Positions 16,298-26,198 of a stretch of 64,000 bases of DNA are shown piece by piece (the first letter of the stretch is position 1; each line of letters begins with the position of its first letter). The notes under the pieces are model-generated. The model was not told the DNA's origin. It saw nothing but the letters and a program-made list of their open reading frames with translations, and did no database searches. Made by a program: the position numbers and the translations under genes. The stretch is taken from the NCBI GenBank assembly GCA_937958815.1, contig CALGMR010000011.1, forward strand, positions 1-64,000, in the 5' to 3' direction. This stretch comes from an uncultured Rhizobiaceae group bacterium. Its GTDB lineage: Bacteria; Pseudomonadota; Alphaproteobacteria; Rhizobiales; Rhizobiaceae.

Positions 16298-16915
16298 TTA
16301 TGCAGTGAAAGGTTCTCGACCAGAAGTAAGCGCACTGTCGAGATATTCGATGCGGTCTTGGCCCCAGAAGACTTCGCCGTTTAAGACATATGCAGGAACG
16401 CCCACGGCATCCATTTCGACGGCCTCTTTTGTGTAAGCAGCACGCAGAGCTGCAATTTCATCAGATTTTGCCGACGCAATGATGTCATCTGCATCGAAAC
16501 CAGCGGTTGTGAGGCGTGAAGCCACTTCATTCTCTTCGCTCATATTGGCGTTGTCGACCCAAACACCTCTGAACACAGCATCGAGATAATCCGTTGGGTC
16601 CAGTCCTTTTTCGGTCAGTGCAATCGAGCAACTGTCAGCCAGTGTGATGTCGACCGGGAAATGCGCTGGTTCCACATTGATTGGTAAGTCGCGCATTTCA
16701 GCGGCACGCTTGAGTTCCAATAAGCGATAGCGTTGACGGACAGGAGGACGTTGGCCAGGAGGCACAGCTCCAGAGACTTCCCAAAGACCCATCAAACCAA
16801 CTGGTTTAAAATTCAGCGTCGCGCCATGTTTGGCAGCGACATCACAGATCGCTTTATGTCCGAGATATGTGAAGGGTGAAATTCCGAAGAAATAGTAGTC
16901 GATAGTCGCTGCCAT
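16298..16915 (-). CDS. DsbA-family 2-hydroxychromene-2-carboxylate isomerase-like protein
   Basis: A 205-residue thioredoxin-fold protein of the HCCA isomerase / kappa-class GST branch. It begins with IDYYFFGISPFTYLGH, where the active serine (ISPF) takes the place of the DsbA CXXC motif. The remaining family features are ANMSEENEVASRL and the C-terminal GVPAYVLNGEVFWGQDRIEYL. The family needs glutathione and isomerises naphthalene-pathway intermediates, but most chromosomal members have unknown substrates. No aromatic-degradation genes lie nearby. The start is set at MAATIDYY, and a clear terminator follows. Confidence 0.88.
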   Translation of the reverse strand: MAATIDYYFFGISPFTYLGHKAICDVAAKHGATLNFKPVGLMGLWEVSGAVPPGQRPPVRQRYRLLELKRAAEMRDLPINVEPAHFPVDITLADSCSIALTEKGLDPTDYLDAVFRGVWVDNANMSEENEVASRLTTAGFDADDIIASAKSDEIAALRAAYTKEAVEMDAVGVPAYVLNGEVFWGQDRIEYLDSALTSGREPFTA

Positions 16916-16953
16916 TTGAAAGCCTAGCATGTTCGTGTGTGTTTGAAATCAAA

Positions 16954-18225
16954 CTAACGCTTTCCACGCCGCTTCGATAGGAGGTTCAAAAAACCATTCA
17001 ACACTTTTCCGAGAACCGGTTTGTGTGCAGCGCTTCGGGCATAAGTCAAAACGCGTTTGGCCACCGGACGCAGCCCTCGGGTCCACAGTTGCAGCCAAAT
17101 TTTACCGCGCAAAGTAAGCGCATGATGATAGCGCAGCAGCGGAACACTTTCATTGGTCCAAATGGATTTGAACTGCGTGGGAAAGCCAAGAAAACTGTAG
17201 CCGCTTTCTCCAGTTTCAATACCGTTGTGAATGGCCATATGTGTTGCAAGCGTGCCTGGTGAAAGATCGCTGAATTCGTGATTGTGAGCAGACAAATAGC
17301 AATGCACAATTCCGTGCCCGACTATATTAATCGAAATTGAAATTGGCTCGTCGTCAACAAAGAGCACATCAAGCACGGGTCTGAAAACTGTGTTTCGACC
17401 CGAAAACCCGCTCAAAAACGTATCGACATCAGACATGGAAAGGCCAAGTGAAAAGGCACCACTGCGCTCAAGCCAGTCTCGTTTCCAATCCAGTGACTTT
17501 TGAACCAGTGATTTAAATTCGCTGTCCTGAGGTGTGAATTGTTGAAATTGAAGCGAACCTTCTTCTTCCATCCGGCGCTGGCGACGATAGAAATTTTTGC
17601 GTGTGTTCCGCGTTAGAGTTTTTAAATGGCCATCTACGGTTTCACCGTTGGGCCATCGGCAAATCGAAATGCTTTCAGCAGGATCTGTCGATATGAATTT
17701 TCTATCTGCAGAAGCCAAAATTGGGCTGTCTTCGGGAATGGGCCCAAGAGCCATAACATCGGCACCAGCCAACAAAGCCGCCTGTGCAAGACACAAAGTC
17801 AGCCCGTCGCCAGAATCAATTTCGCTGTGTATCAAAGCATTTGCAAGTTGAGAGTGGGGTTCGCCAAATAGCGTCAGCACTTTTGCGCCCATATGCGTCT
17901 CGAGCATCATTGGCAAAATGGCTACCAGAGTTTCGCCTCTGGAAATAAAAAAGATGCGCGGTTCACAAGAACTGTCTTGAGGTTTGCAATAGGTCTCGGC
18001 CCATGCCTCACACCACGCAAACCCTTGAAAAACTGCTTGCGGGTCTTTTGAGTGTTCTTCCAGAGCGATCCAACGAAATGCATTGCGCCGGATATCTGCA
18101 AGCGATTTAAGTGTTTCAATACGCCATTCACCTGAAATGACTGGCGTTTCAGCTTCGCACTGGACGTCAGCATTTGAAGCTTCATCTGCGCTTTGTTGCG
18201 CGGAATATGCAAAACTATCTGACAC
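16954..18225 (-). CDS. CelD/BcsL-type GNAT acetyltransferase
   Basis: A 423-residue protein of the Acetyltransf_6 (CelD) group, which has two GNAT-like lobes and relates to FemAB-type transferases. Family features are the early FQGFAWCEAWAETY, the central RNTRKNFYRRQRR and the late VHCYLSAHNHEF, SPGTLATHMAIHNGIE and YSFLGFPTQFKSIWT. Relatives are implicated in cellulose or surface polysaccharide synthesis. A GTG at 18223-18225 with AAAGGACG just upstream is preferred; the frame also opens at a TTG at 18270. No polysaccharide genes are adjacent, so the target is open. Confidence 0.8.
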   Translation of the reverse strand: MSDSFAYSAQQSADEASNADVQCEAETPVISGEWRIETLKSLADIRRNAFRWIALEEHSKDPQAVFQGFAWCEAWAETYCKPQDSSCEPRIFFISRGETLVAILPMMLETHMGAKVLTLFGEPHSQLANALIHSEIDSGDGLTLCLAQAALLAGADVMALGPIPEDSPILASADRKFISTDPAESISICRWPNGETVDGHLKTLTRNTRKNFYRRQRRMEEEGSLQFQQFTPQDSEFKSLVQKSLDWKRDWLERSGAFSLGLSMSDVDTFLSGFSGRNTVFRPVLDVLFVDDEPISISINIVGHGIVHCYLSAHNHEFSDLSPGTLATHMAIHNGIETGESGYSFLGFPTQFKSIWTNESVPLLRYHHALTLRGKIWLQLWTRGLRPVAKRVLTYARSAAHKPVLGKVLNGFLNLLSKRRGKR

Positions 18226-18350
18226 TATTTCGTCCTTTTTCAGCCAATTGCGGCCGCCACCCGAACCCAATTGTACTCTTAGAGGGTAAAAATTGTCAGT
18301 GGTGGTGTCGATGAACTTCGCGTGTAGTTAACGTTACAAGCGCACAAAAG

Positions 18351-18380
18351 AAAACAGGCGAAGAAATCTCCGCCTGTTTT
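18351..18380 (-). terminator. Terminator of the beta-oxidation operon
   Basis: A strong hairpin with 10-base arms AAAACAGGCG (18351-18360) and CGCCTGTTTT (18371-18380) lies 28 bases past the last gene. Because the arms carry A- and T-runs it could act in both directions. Confidence 0.8.
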
Positions 18381-18407
18381 ATTGGGTCTATTTGAAGCGA
18401 GAAACGT

Positions 18408-20612
18408 TTAAGCAGCTTCTTTATCAGCTTCGATTTTGAAACGTTCGTAAAACGTATCGCCTTCTTTGGCCATTTGGTTGATCAGCTTAATTGGTTTGAA
18501 ATGGTCGCCATACTTCTTGGCAAGCTCTTTCGCCCGCTTCTGAAAATTCACAAGTCCCACTTCATCAATGAACGAAAGTGGACCACCTGTGTAAGGCGCA
18601 AAGCCAAAACCAAGAATGGCACCCACGTCCGCTTCACGGATGTCAGTCACAACTTTTTCCTGAACCGTGCGGGCTGCTTCCATCGCAATCGTGTAGAGAT
18701 AACGATCTTTCAGATCGTTTATGTCCAAATCGTCCGCATCCAATTGTGGGAACAGAGTTTTCAATTCTGGCCAAAGCTTCTTTTTGGCAGGCTTTGGTGG
18801 GTAGTCGAAGAAACCTTTGCCAGCTTTTTTGCCAACACGGCCATGATCATCCACCAATGTGTTGACCAGTTTCACATGACGCGGATCAACTGCATCAGGC
18901 CCGAGGTCAGCGATGGTTTGTTTGATCACCTTTTGAGAAAGGTCAATCGCCACCTCATCGTTCAACGTCAGCGGGCCAACGGGCATACCAACCATTTTAG
19001 CAGCGTTCTCAACCATTGGCGCAGGCACGCCTTCGGCCAGCATATTCCACGCTTCGTTCAAGTAGCGCATCACACAACGGTTGACGTAGAAGCCGCGTGA
19101 ATCGTTGACCACGATTGGCGTTTTCTTAATTGCCAAAACATAATCGATGGCCATGGCCAAAGCTTTGTCGCCTGTCTTTTTTCCCATGATGATTTCAACG
19201 AGCATCATACGATCAACCGGTGAGAAAAAGTGAATGCCGATAAAGTTTTTGGCGCGCACGGATGCTTCAGACAATTCGGTGATTGGAATAGTTGATGTGT
19301 TGGACGCAAAGATTGCGTTTTTACCAATTGCCGCCTCTGCGCTTTCGGTCACAACTTTCTTGATGCCCTTATCTTCAAAAACGGCTTCAATCACCAAATC
19401 GCAATCTTCCAATGCTCCATAGTCTGTGGTCGCTGTGATGAGACCAAGCAAAGCCTCTTTTTTCTCTTCGGTGGCACGACGGCGTTTGATTGCCTTGTCC
19501 ATTTGTTCGGCAGAATAGGCTTTGCCTTTGTCTGCGGCATCTTGATCACGGTCAAGCAGCACGACTTCCAGACCAGCTTTTGCAGTCACATAGGCAACAC
19601 CGGCACCCATGAAGCCAGCGCCTATAACGCCCACTTTCTTCAGATTCGACTGTGGAACGTCGGGACGTCGCGCGCCTTTGTTCAACTCTTGCATATTGAT
19701 AAAGAGCGAGCGGATCATCGCCTTTGCTTCCGGCGTTGTCAGCGTGTGTGCAAAATAGCGACTTTCCACCTTTAACGCTGTGTCGAACGGCAGCAACAGA
19801 CCTTCGTAAACGCATTTCATGATGTTTAATGCGTTTGGATAGTTTGCATAAGTTTCTTTGCGCAAAATTGCATTGCCCGCAGACAGCATTTGAACGCCAG
19901 CGGGAGACCAAACATTGATCGGAGCTTTAAAGCCCTTCTGATCCCAAGGCGCTTCAGCTTTCAATCCATCACGGATCATTTGTTTGGATGTTTCAACAAC
20001 ATCAGCGGCAGGGACAACTTCCGTGATAAATCCCAATTGCTTGGCTTTGTTTGCGGCATGGGTTTTGCCTTGCAACAACATTTGAATGCCGTCTTGCGGG
20101 TTTACCAAACGCGCGATGCGTTGCGTTCCGCCCCCACCAGGCAAAAGTCCAACTTTCACTTCTGGCAAACCGAACTTTGTTTTCTCATCGTCCGATGCCA
20201 CACGTGCATGGCACGCAAGTGCAATTTCCAAGCAACCACCCAATGCCATGCCGTTGAGAGCAGCCACCCAAGGTTTATCACCAGCTTCGATACGGCGCAA
20301 AGTTTTGTTCAAACGGTAGGCACCATCAAACAGCATTTGCGCTGCTTTTTGTTCGTCTTTGGCTTTCTCAGCCGCATAGTCGCCCAACATGCTTTGCAAC
20401 ATTGTAAGATCCGCACCAGCGCCAAAAGTCTTTTTGCCTGATGTGATGACAACGCCTTTTATCGCTTCGTCACCTTCAATCTGTTCCAACAGAGCGTCCA
20501 TTTCGTCCATCACTGTGCCGTCAATGACGTTCATGCTTTTATCTGGCATGTCCCACGTGATGAGAGCGATACCGTCTGCATCTGTTTCAATTTTGAAATT
20601 TGTGTAAGTCAT
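18408..20612 (-). CDS. fadJ: Bifunctional enoyl-CoA hydratase / 3-hydroxyacyl-CoA dehydrogenase
   Basis: The 734-residue alpha-subunit-type enzyme performs hydration and NAD-dependent oxidation in fatty acid beta-oxidation. The crotonase domain (residues 1-190) has [22 protein letters not shown] and [17 protein letters not shown]. The dehydrogenase NAD site is [13 protein letters not shown] near residue 329, followed by [17 protein letters not shown] and the C-terminal [12 protein letters not shown] and [11 protein letters not shown] segments. It forms a pair with the thiolase 11 bases upstream, the usual FadJ/FadI or FadB/FadA arrangement. The symbol reflects this type and does not separate it from fadB. 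It is the last gene of the six-gene operon. Confidence 0.93.
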   Translation of the reverse strand: MTYTNFKIETDADGIALITWDMPDKSMNVIDGTVMDEMDALLEQIEGDEAIKGVVITSGKKTFGAGADLTMLQSMLGDYAAEKAKDEQKAAQMLFDGAYRLNKTLRRIEAGDKPWVAALNGMALGGCLEIALACHARVASDDEKTKFGLPEVKVGLLPGGGGTQRIARLVNPQDGIQMLLQGKTHAANKAKQLGFITEVVPAADVVETSKQMIRDGLKAEAPWDQKGFKAPINVWSPAGVQMLSAGNAILRKETYANYPNALNIMKCVYEGLLLPFDTALKVESRYFAHTLTTPEAKAMIRSLFINMQELNKGARRPDVPQSNLKKVGVIGAGFMGAGVAYVTAKAGLEVVLLDRDQDAADKGKAYSAEQMDKAIKRRRATEEKKEALLGLITATTDYGALEDCDLVIEAVFEDKGIKKVVTESAEAAIGKNAIFASNTSTIPITELSEASVRAKNFIGIHFFSPVDRMMLVEIIMGKKTGDKALAMAIDYVLAIKKTPIVVNDSRGFYVNRCVMRYLNEAWNMLAEGVPAPMVENAAKMVGMPVGPLTLNDEVAIDLSQKVIKQTIADLGPDAVDPRHVKLVNTLVDDHGRVGKKAGKGFFDYPPKPAKKKLWPELKTLFPQLDADDLDINDLKDRYLYTIAMEAARTVQEKVVTDIREADVGAILGFGFAPYTGGPLSFIDEVGLVNFQKRAKELAKKYGDHFKPIKLINQMAKEGDTFYERFKIEADKEAA

Positions 20613-20623
20613 GATTTTTCTCC

Positions 20624-21832
20624 TTACACCCGTTCAATGATTGTTGCAGTGCCCATGCCGCCGCCAATGCAGAGGGTCACGAGTGCCGTGTTGAGATCGC
20701 GACGTTCCAGTTCATCAAGGACAGTGCCAAGAACCATCGCCCCCGTTGCGCCGAGTGGATGGCCCATGGCAATCGCGCCACCGCACACATTCATTTTGTC
20801 GTGCGGGATATCGAAGGCCTGCATGTAGCGCAAAACAACGGAAGCGAAAGCTTCGTTCAACTCGAAGAGATCAATGTCTTCGATTTTCATCTTGGCGCGT
20901 TTCAGAAGCTTTTCAGTCACATCAACAGGGCCGGTCAGCATGATGGCTGGTTCAGACCCGATATTGGTGAATGCGCGAATCTTCGCACGGGGTTGTAACC
21001 CCATGGATTTGCCACCGCGTTTAGACCCCAAAAGAACTGCAGCAGAACCGTCCACGATGCCGGAGGAATTGCCTGCATGGTGGACGTGGTTCACATCTTC
21101 CAACTCTGGGTAACGCTGAACTGCAACCGCATCAAAGCCACCCATCTCGCCCATCATGGCAAAGCTTGCGTTCAAAGATGCAAGCGATTGCATATCTGTT
21201 GACGGACGCATGTGTTCGTCATGATCCAAAATGGTCAATCCATTTATATCTTTGACAGGGGCAATAGAGTTTTTGAAACGCCCATCTTCCCAACTCTTCG
21301 CGGCACGTTTTTGGCTTTCCACGGCATAAGCATCGACATCATCGCGCGAGAAACCATATTTGGTAGCGATCAAGTCTGCAGAAATTCCTTGGGGCACGAA
21401 ATATGACGGCACAGCAACAGAAGGGTCCATCGGCCAAGCATTGCCAGCCGCACCAATGCCAATGCGTGACATGCTTTCAACGCCGCCACCAATGGCCACA
21501 TCATCGGCACCAGCCATAATTTTAGAGGCTGCAAAGTTCACAGAATCAAGGCCAGATGCGCAGTAGCGGTTCAGTTGAACACCAGCAACGCTTTCGTCAT
21601 ATTCCGCCTGCAACAATGCTGTTCTTGTGATATCTCCACCTGCTTCTTTTACAGGGTCAACGCAACCGAACACAACATCATCAACCAGTGTTGTATCCAG
21701 TTCATTGCGATCGCGAAGGCTCTCAAGAACGCCTGCCGCCAAGCGGTTTGGGGTTACTTCGTGAAGTGAACCATCTTTTTTGCCGCGCCCGCGTGGTGTG
21801 CGCACGTGATCATAAATAAATGCATCTGCCAT
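20624..21832 (-). CDS. Acetyl-CoA C-acyltransferase (thiolase)
   Basis: A 402-residue thiolase that splits 3-ketoacyl-CoA in the last step of beta-oxidation. The nucleophilic cysteine is C91 in [11 protein letters not shown]. The second conserved blocks are [38 protein letters not shown] and the C-terminal TLCIGGGMG with the acid/base cysteine. It has a strong AAAAGGAG ribosome site. Position directly upstream of the hydratase/dehydrogenase gene supports a beta-oxidation role over a biosynthetic acetoacetyl-CoA role. Confidence 0.93.
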   Translation of the reverse strand: MADAFIYDHVRTPRGRGKKDGSLHEVTPNRLAAGVLESLRDRNELDTTLVDDVVFGCVDPVKEAGGDITRTALLQAEYDESVAGVQLNRYCASGLDSVNFAASKIMAGADDVAIGGGVESMSRIGIGAAGNAWPMDPSVAVPSYFVPQGISADLIATKYGFSRDDVDAYAVESQKRAAKSWEDGRFKNSIAPVKDINGLTILDHDEHMRPSTDMQSLASLNASFAMMGEMGGFDAVAVQRYPELEDVNHVHHAGNSSGIVDGSAAVLLGSKRGGKSMGLQPRAKIRAFTNIGSEPAIMLTGPVDVTEKLLKRAKMKIEDIDLFELNEAFASVVLRYMQAFDIPHDKMNVCGGAIAMGHPLGATGAMVLGTVLDELERRDLNTALVTLCIGGGMGTATIIERV

Positions 21833-21869
21833 TGTTGGTCTCCTTTTGGAACCCGTATGGGTCTATTGT

Positions 21870-22505
21870 TTACGCTGCAGCTTTGGTCGGCAGCAGATCT
21901 TCCGGTGTTGCGTAGTGTGGCAGGTTGGACATGCGTTCCAACCATGCCTTGATGTTCTTGTAGTCATCCCAACTGACGTTGAAATGGTCTGGCCATGTGA
22001 GATAGCCTATCATGGAAATATCGGCGATTGTGGCTTGATCGGTTGCCGCCCAATCATTGTTTTCCAGATGGCGGTTCAGAACTTTAATCGCCTGGATCAT
22101 ACGCCCCTGTAGGAATAATGCTTCAGGCGTATCCCCCTTTTTCAGAAATTTATTCAGGAAGCGATAGGTGGCGATCATGCCTGTGAGCTTGTGATTGTCG
22201 AACAAAATCCAACGCATCACTTCGCGTTCTTCAGCGGCATTTTCCGGAGCGAATTTTCCCAATTTTCCTGCCAGATGATACAGCATGACACCACTTTGAT
22301 TCACCACCAAATCACCTTCTGTATGGTCAACCAGCATGGGCACTTCGCCCATGGCATTTCGTGCCAGATATTCTGGCGAACGATGTGCACCATTGAAAAA
22401 ATCGACCCACTCGGCCTGCCAGTCTGCTTGGCAAAGTTGGAGCATAAGAGCGGGTTTGTAAGAGTTGCCCGACTCCAAAAAGCAATGCAGCGAGTAGTCA
22501 ACCAT
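21870..22505 (-). CDS. Glutathione S-transferase family protein
   Basis: A 211-residue GST with an N-terminal thioredoxin-like domain (LHCFLESGNSYKPALML; GEVPMLVDHTEGDLVVNQSGVMLYHLA, with the cis-Pro VPML and the GSH-contacting QS) and an all-helical C-terminal domain. It overlaps the upstream thioesterase gene by 8 bases and sits inside a beta-oxidation operon. GSTs in such operons may remove reactive unsaturated or oxidised acyl products, but that is inference; no substrate can be read from the sequence. Confidence 0.88.
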   Translation of the reverse strand: MVDYSLHCFLESGNSYKPALMLQLCQADWQAEWVDFFNGAHRSPEYLARNAMGEVPMLVDHTEGDLVVNQSGVMLYHLAGKLGKFAPENAAEEREVMRWILFDNHKLTGMIATYRFLNKFLKKGDTPEALFLQGRMIQAIKVLNRHLENNDWAATDQATIADISMIGYLTWPDHFNVSWDDYKNIKAWLERMSNLPHYATPEDLLPTKAAA

Positions 22506-22941
22506 CTTTGGCTTCTTTCATATCATATTGCAGTCCAGCAAATGGACGAAGTTTGAGACTTGAAGTTGCACGTGCAACCAATTCATCCTCAGCGGTGAAA
22601 AGTTTGGCTTCGGCAAAAACAATTGTTTTTCCAGCTTTCGTGATCAGCGCTTCGCAAGTGATTGGGCCAAATGGAGCGGCCTTCAAAAACTGCGTGTGAA
22701 GATCAATCGTTGCCATCGAGAATTTCATGCCAAGCGAAATGAACGTGTTGAACCCCATGGCATCATCCATCATGGCGCCAAGAAATCCACCTTGGATCAC
22801 GCCGCCGAAATTGATCATATCGTTGTTTGGTTGAAACGATACACGGGTGAACAAGCGCTCTGCGTCATGTTCGATCAAATCCATACCCATCCAGCGGGCG
22901 GAAGGTGGCGCCATATCGCGGGTGAATGCCGAGACTTCCAA
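22498..22941 (-). CDS. PaaI-type acyl-CoA thioesterase (hot-dog fold)
   Basis: A 147-residue hot-dog protein of the PaaI/YdiI group. The family pattern is present: NMINFGGVIQGGFLGAMMDDAMGF with the catalytic acidic residue, then FSMATIDLHTQFLKAAPFGPI, and KTIVFAEAKLFTAEDELVARATSSLKL. It would hydrolyse acyl-CoA thioesters and relieve CoA sequestration during beta-oxidation. The start is a TTG at 22939-22941 with GCGGAGC ahead; an ATG nine codons in is the alternative. It begins 2 bases after the acyl-CoA dehydrogenase stop and overlaps the GST gene by 8 bases, so it is firmly in the operon. Confidence 0.85.
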   Translation of the reverse strand: MEVSAFTRDMAPPSARWMGMDLIEHDAERLFTRVSFQPNNDMINFGGVIQGGFLGAMMDDAMGFNTFISLGMKFSMATIDLHTQFLKAAPFGPITCEALITKAGKTIVFAEAKLFTAEDELVARATSSLKLRPFAGLQYDMKEAKDG

Positions 22942-22943
22942 AA

Positions 22944-24116
22944 CTACAAGCTCCGCGAGATCAAAACTTTCATGATCTCATTTGTGCCGCCGTAAATGCG
23001 TTGCACGCGTGCATCGCGAAACATGCGGGCAATTGGATATTCATTCATGTAGCCGTAACCGCCATGCAGTTGAACGCATTCATCCATCACTTTGCATTGC
23101 AAATCCGTGACCCAATATTTCGCCATAGATGCGGTGGTCGCGTCCAAGCCACCTTTCAAATGTTGCTCGACACAATGGTCCACAAAGACCCGTGCAATGC
23201 TGGCTTCGGTTTTCATTTCCGCCAGTTTGAACTGGGTGTTTTGAAAATCGATCACACGATTGCCAAATGCCTTGCGCTCTTTTGTGTAGTCAATGGTCAG
23301 TGCCAAAGCCCGTTCGATGGCGCAAATGGCTTGATTTGCAATCAACAGCCGCTCTTGCGGCAATTGTTCCATCAATTGATAGAAACCTCGGCCTTCTTCA
23401 GCACCCAACAAGTTGGAAGTTGGCACACGCACATCGTTGAAAAAAAGTTCGGATGTGTCATTGGCTTTGAAGCCAACCTTGTCGAGATTGCGCCCGCGTT
23501 CAAACCCTTCCAACCCATCCGTTTCCAGAACAACCAACGACGTTCCTTTTGCGCCTTGCGCAGGGTCGGTTTTCACGACAACCACAATTACATTGGCGTG
23601 TTGACCATTGGTAATGAAGGTTTTGGAGCCGTTAATTTTGTAGTGATTACCATCTTTGACAGCGGTGGTTTTGATGCCTTGAAGGTCTGACCCCGCACCA
23701 GGTTCGGTCATGGCAATTGCGCCAATCAATTCGCCTGATGCCATGCGCGGCAGCCATTTTTGCTTTTGTTCTTCAGATCCGTAGTGAAGAATGTAAGGTG
23801 CAACGATGGAATTGTGCAGCGCGAGGCCGAACCCGTCGACACCCACATGCCCAATGGCTTCTGCGATCACGGCTTCATGGGCGTAAGTGCCGCCAGCGCC
23901 GCCATAGGTTTCCGGCATGGAGGCGCAAAGCAAACCAGCTTCGCCTGCCTTTTCCCAGGTCTCACGATCAACCATTTCTTGTTTTTCAAAGCGCTCATAG
24001 TGCGGCAGCACTTCGTCTCTCATGAAACGGTTGGCCATATCCTCCACCATGACGACCTCATCATCAGAGCGCCATGTGGGAGTTGGAATATCCAGAGCCT
24101 CGGCGGGCAGGGTCAT
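22944..24116 (-). CDS. Acyl-CoA dehydrogenase, long-chain type
   Basis: A 390-residue FAD-dependent dehydrogenase. The FAD and substrate signatures are IGAIAMTEPGAGSDLQG, FITNGQHANV and YGYMNEYPIARMFRDARVQRIYGGTNEIMK. The usual glutamate of the IYEGT motif is a glycine here, as in long-chain and isovaleryl-type enzymes, where the catalytic Glu lies instead in a helix; CAIERAL provides such a Glu. This makes a long-chain or branched-chain substrate more likely than a short one. It has a GGGAGGAG ribosome site and starts 24 bases after the other dehydrogenase gene. Confidence 0.92.
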   Translation of the reverse strand: MTLPAEALDIPTPTWRSDDEVVMVEDMANRFMRDEVLPHYERFEKQEMVDRETWEKAGEAGLLCASMPETYGGAGGTYAHEAVIAEAIGHVGVDGFGLALHNSIVAPYILHYGSEEQKQKWLPRMASGELIGAIAMTEPGAGSDLQGIKTTAVKDGNHYKINGSKTFITNGQHANVIVVVVKTDPAQGAKGTSLVVLETDGLEGFERGRNLDKVGFKANDTSELFFNDVRVPTSNLLGAEEGRGFYQLMEQLPQERLLIANQAICAIERALALTIDYTKERKAFGNRVIDFQNTQFKLAEMKTEASIARVFVDHCVEQHLKGGLDATTASMAKYWVTDLQCKVMDECVQLHGGYGYMNEYPIARMFRDARVQRIYGGTNEIMKVLISRSL

Positions 24117-24140
24117 GTGGTGCTCCTCCCGTAGCGGTTC

Positions 24141-25934
24141 TTAAAACGCCTCCGCGTTCAGCGTCATCATGGTGTCCGCACCTGTTTGAATGCGCGCAAG
24201 ATGAGCCATGTGTTCCGGCATCACGCGTTCCATGAAGAACTTTCCTGTCACGAGCTTCTTCTCGTAAAACTCTTTGTCACCATCACCAGAAGCAATTTTT
24301 TCATGTGCCGCAACTGCCATGAGACCCCACATGTGACCGAATGCCACGAGACCAAACAGATGCATGTAGTCTGTTGACGCTGCGCCCGCATTGTCGGGGT
24401 TAGCCATGCCATTTTGCATCAACCACATTGTGGCTGTTTGGAGGTCGGTCAGCGCTTTAGACAAGGGCGCGATAAACGGCTTCATGTCGTCATTGTCTTT
24501 GTGCGCTGAGCAGAAAGAACCCACTTCTTTGAAGTAGGCTTGAACCGCACGACCGCCCTTGCTTGGCAATTTACGGCCAACCAAATCAAGCGCTTGAATG
24601 CCGTTGGCGCCTTCATAAATCATGGCAATGCGCGCATCGCGCACAAACTGTTCCATGCCCCACTCAGCAACATAGCCGTGGCCACCATACATTTGTTGGG
24701 CCATCACAGTGTTGTCGAACCCTTTGTCAGTGATCACGCCTTTAACAATTGGGGTCAGCAAGCCCATCATGTCGTCAGCGGCTTGTTTGTCTTCTTCGTT
24801 GTCTGAACGGCGGTGGATGTCACCTTTCAAAGCAGTCCACATCACCAATGCACGTGCAGCTTCGTTGAAGCTTTTGATTGTCATCAAAACACGACGCACG
24901 TCTGGGTGCACAATGATTGGGTCCGCTTTTTTCTCAGGTTCTTTGGTGCCCGAGATGGAACGGCCTTGAAGACGATCCTGCGCATAGGTCACTGCATTTT
25001 GGTAGGCAACTTCAGATTGCGCCAAACCCTGAACACCAACACCGAGGCGCGCTTCATTCATCATCACGAACATGGCTTTCAAGCCACGGTTTTCGGTACC
25101 AACCAGATAGCCAGTTGCATCATCGTAGTTGAGAACGGCAGTCGAGTTGCCATGAATGCCCATCTTTTCTTCAAGCGAACCACACACAACGCCGTTGCGT
25201 TCACCGGGGTTTCCATCTGCGTCCAAAACAAATTTTGGAACGATGAACAAAGAAATCCCGTCAACGCCTTCTGGCGCGCCTTCAATACGTGCAATCACAA
25301 GGTGGATAATATTGGATGTGAGATCATGTTCACCGGCAGAGATGAAAATCTTCTGGCCAGAGATTTTAAACGATCCATCGTCCTGACGCACCGCTTTTGT
25401 GCGCAGCATGCCGAGATCGGTGCCGCAATGCGGTTCTGTCAGGTTCATGGTGCCGGACCATTCGCCAGAAATCATTTTAGGAACGTAAGTCTGTTTTTGT
25501 TCTTCAGAAGCGTGTTCCAACAACGCCGCAACCGCACCAGAGGTCAGGCCTGGATACATACCGAAAGCCATATTCGCGGAAGAAACATATTCAGCCACAC
25601 ATGCATTGATTGTGGCTGGAAGGTTTTGACCTCCAAATTCTTCTGGAAAGGGCAGGGCACCCCAACCATTTTCAGAATATTGGTCATATGCAGCTTTAAA
25701 GCCTGTTGGGGTTCTCACGGAGCCATCATCGCTGCGAACACAGCCTTCACTGTCACCAACCTGATTGAGAGGTTGCAGCAACTCTTCAGCCATCTTGCCA
25801 GCTTCGCCTAGAATTGCCTCAATCATATCAGGTGTTGCGTCAGCAAACCCTTCAAGATTGTTGTATTTCTCGATGTTCAAAACATCATTGAGCAAGAACA
25901 TCGTCTCTTTAACGGGGGCAGCATAGCTTGGCAT
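24141..25934 (-). CDS. Acyl-CoA dehydrogenase, large FadE-like type
   Basis: A 597-residue enzyme with the ACAD core plus an extra C-terminal domain (Acyl-CoA_dh_C), a layout typical of long-chain fatty acid dehydrogenases in proteobacteria. Visible motifs are SGTMNLTEPHCGTDLG, KIFISAGEHDLT, LGVGVQGLAQSEVAYQNA, YGGHGYVAEWGMEQFVRDARI and MIYEGANGIQALDLVGRKL, where YEG carries the catalytic Glu. It is the first gene of the operon. The ATG at 25932-25934 with GAGGAGAC upstream is chosen over an earlier in-frame start. The upstream spacer contains an ACGT-rich operator-like dyad. Confidence 0.92.
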   Translation of the reverse strand: MPSYAAPVKETMFLLNDVLNIEKYNNLEGFADATPDMIEAILGEAGKMAEELLQPLNQVGDSEGCVRSDDGSVRTPTGFKAAYDQYSENGWGALPFPEEFGGQNLPATINACVAEYVSSANMAFGMYPGLTSGAVAALLEHASEEQKQTYVPKMISGEWSGTMNLTEPHCGTDLGMLRTKAVRQDDGSFKISGQKIFISAGEHDLTSNIIHLVIARIEGAPEGVDGISLFIVPKFVLDADGNPGERNGVVCGSLEEKMGIHGNSTAVLNYDDATGYLVGTENRGLKAMFVMMNEARLGVGVQGLAQSEVAYQNAVTYAQDRLQGRSISGTKEPEKKADPIIVHPDVRRVLMTIKSFNEAARALVMWTALKGDIHRRSDNEEDKQAADDMMGLLTPIVKGVITDKGFDNTVMAQQMYGGHGYVAEWGMEQFVRDARIAMIYEGANGIQALDLVGRKLPSKGGRAVQAYFKEVGSFCSAHKDNDDMKPFIAPLSKALTDLQTATMWLMQNGMANPDNAGAASTDYMHLFGLVAFGHMWGLMAVAAHEKIASGDGDKEFYEKKLVTGKFFMERVMPEHMAHLARIQTGADTMMTLNAEAF

Positions 25935-26044
25935 AATTTTATGTCTCCTCACATGAGTTAGAGGTTTATTCCAACTCGTTTTTCACCATTTGACCGCAGG
26001 CTCGGCACAGATTGTCGACCAATCCATTTTAAAGATTGGCGCTG

Positions 26045-26062
26045 ATTGTAAAAAATTACAAT
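26045..26062. promoter_or_regulatory. ATTGTAA dyad upstream of the beta-oxidation operon
   Basis: ATTGTAA-AAAA-TTACAAT forms a perfect 7-base inverted repeat between the MerR gene and the first acyl-CoA dehydrogenase gene, about 110 bases before the latter. It may be a second operator; no known regulator is assigned. Confidence 0.35.
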
Positions 26063-26090
26063 AACCCAATTTTGGCGCAAGTCTACAATT

Positions 26091-26112
26091 TTGACGTTTG
26101 CGTAAACGTCAA
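26091..26112. promoter_or_regulatory. ACGT-rich operator-like dyad for the MerR regulator (LiuR-like)
   Basis: Arms TTGACGTTT (26091-26099) and AAACGTCAA (26104-26112) flank a 4-base centre GCGT. The palindromic CGTNNNCG-type pattern is the kind of site I remember for LiuR-type MerR regulators of acyl-CoA metabolism genes in proteobacteria. Its location between the regulator and its presumed target operon supports the assignment; binding is not shown. Confidence 0.55.
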
Positions 26113-26169
26113 ATTGAAAAAACTCATTAATACAGAGTGTTAACGAACTGAAAAAATGTGAGGTGAGAA

Positions 26170-26193
26170 ACGGCCGAAAACGATTTCAGCCGT
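26170..26193 (-). terminator. Hairpin after the MerR regulator gene
   Basis: On the minus strand ACGGCTGAAA pairs with TTTTCGGCCGT across a short loop (one wobble), starting just after the regulator stop. Only a short T-run follows, so it may be a leaky terminator that separates the regulator from the operon. Confidence 0.5.
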
Positions 26194-26198
26194 TAAAT

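Noticed and set aside
24813-25811. 332-codon plus-strand frame within the large acyl-CoA dehydrogenase gene
   Set aside because: It is a shadow frame of a clear FadE-like gene and has no homology-like motifs.
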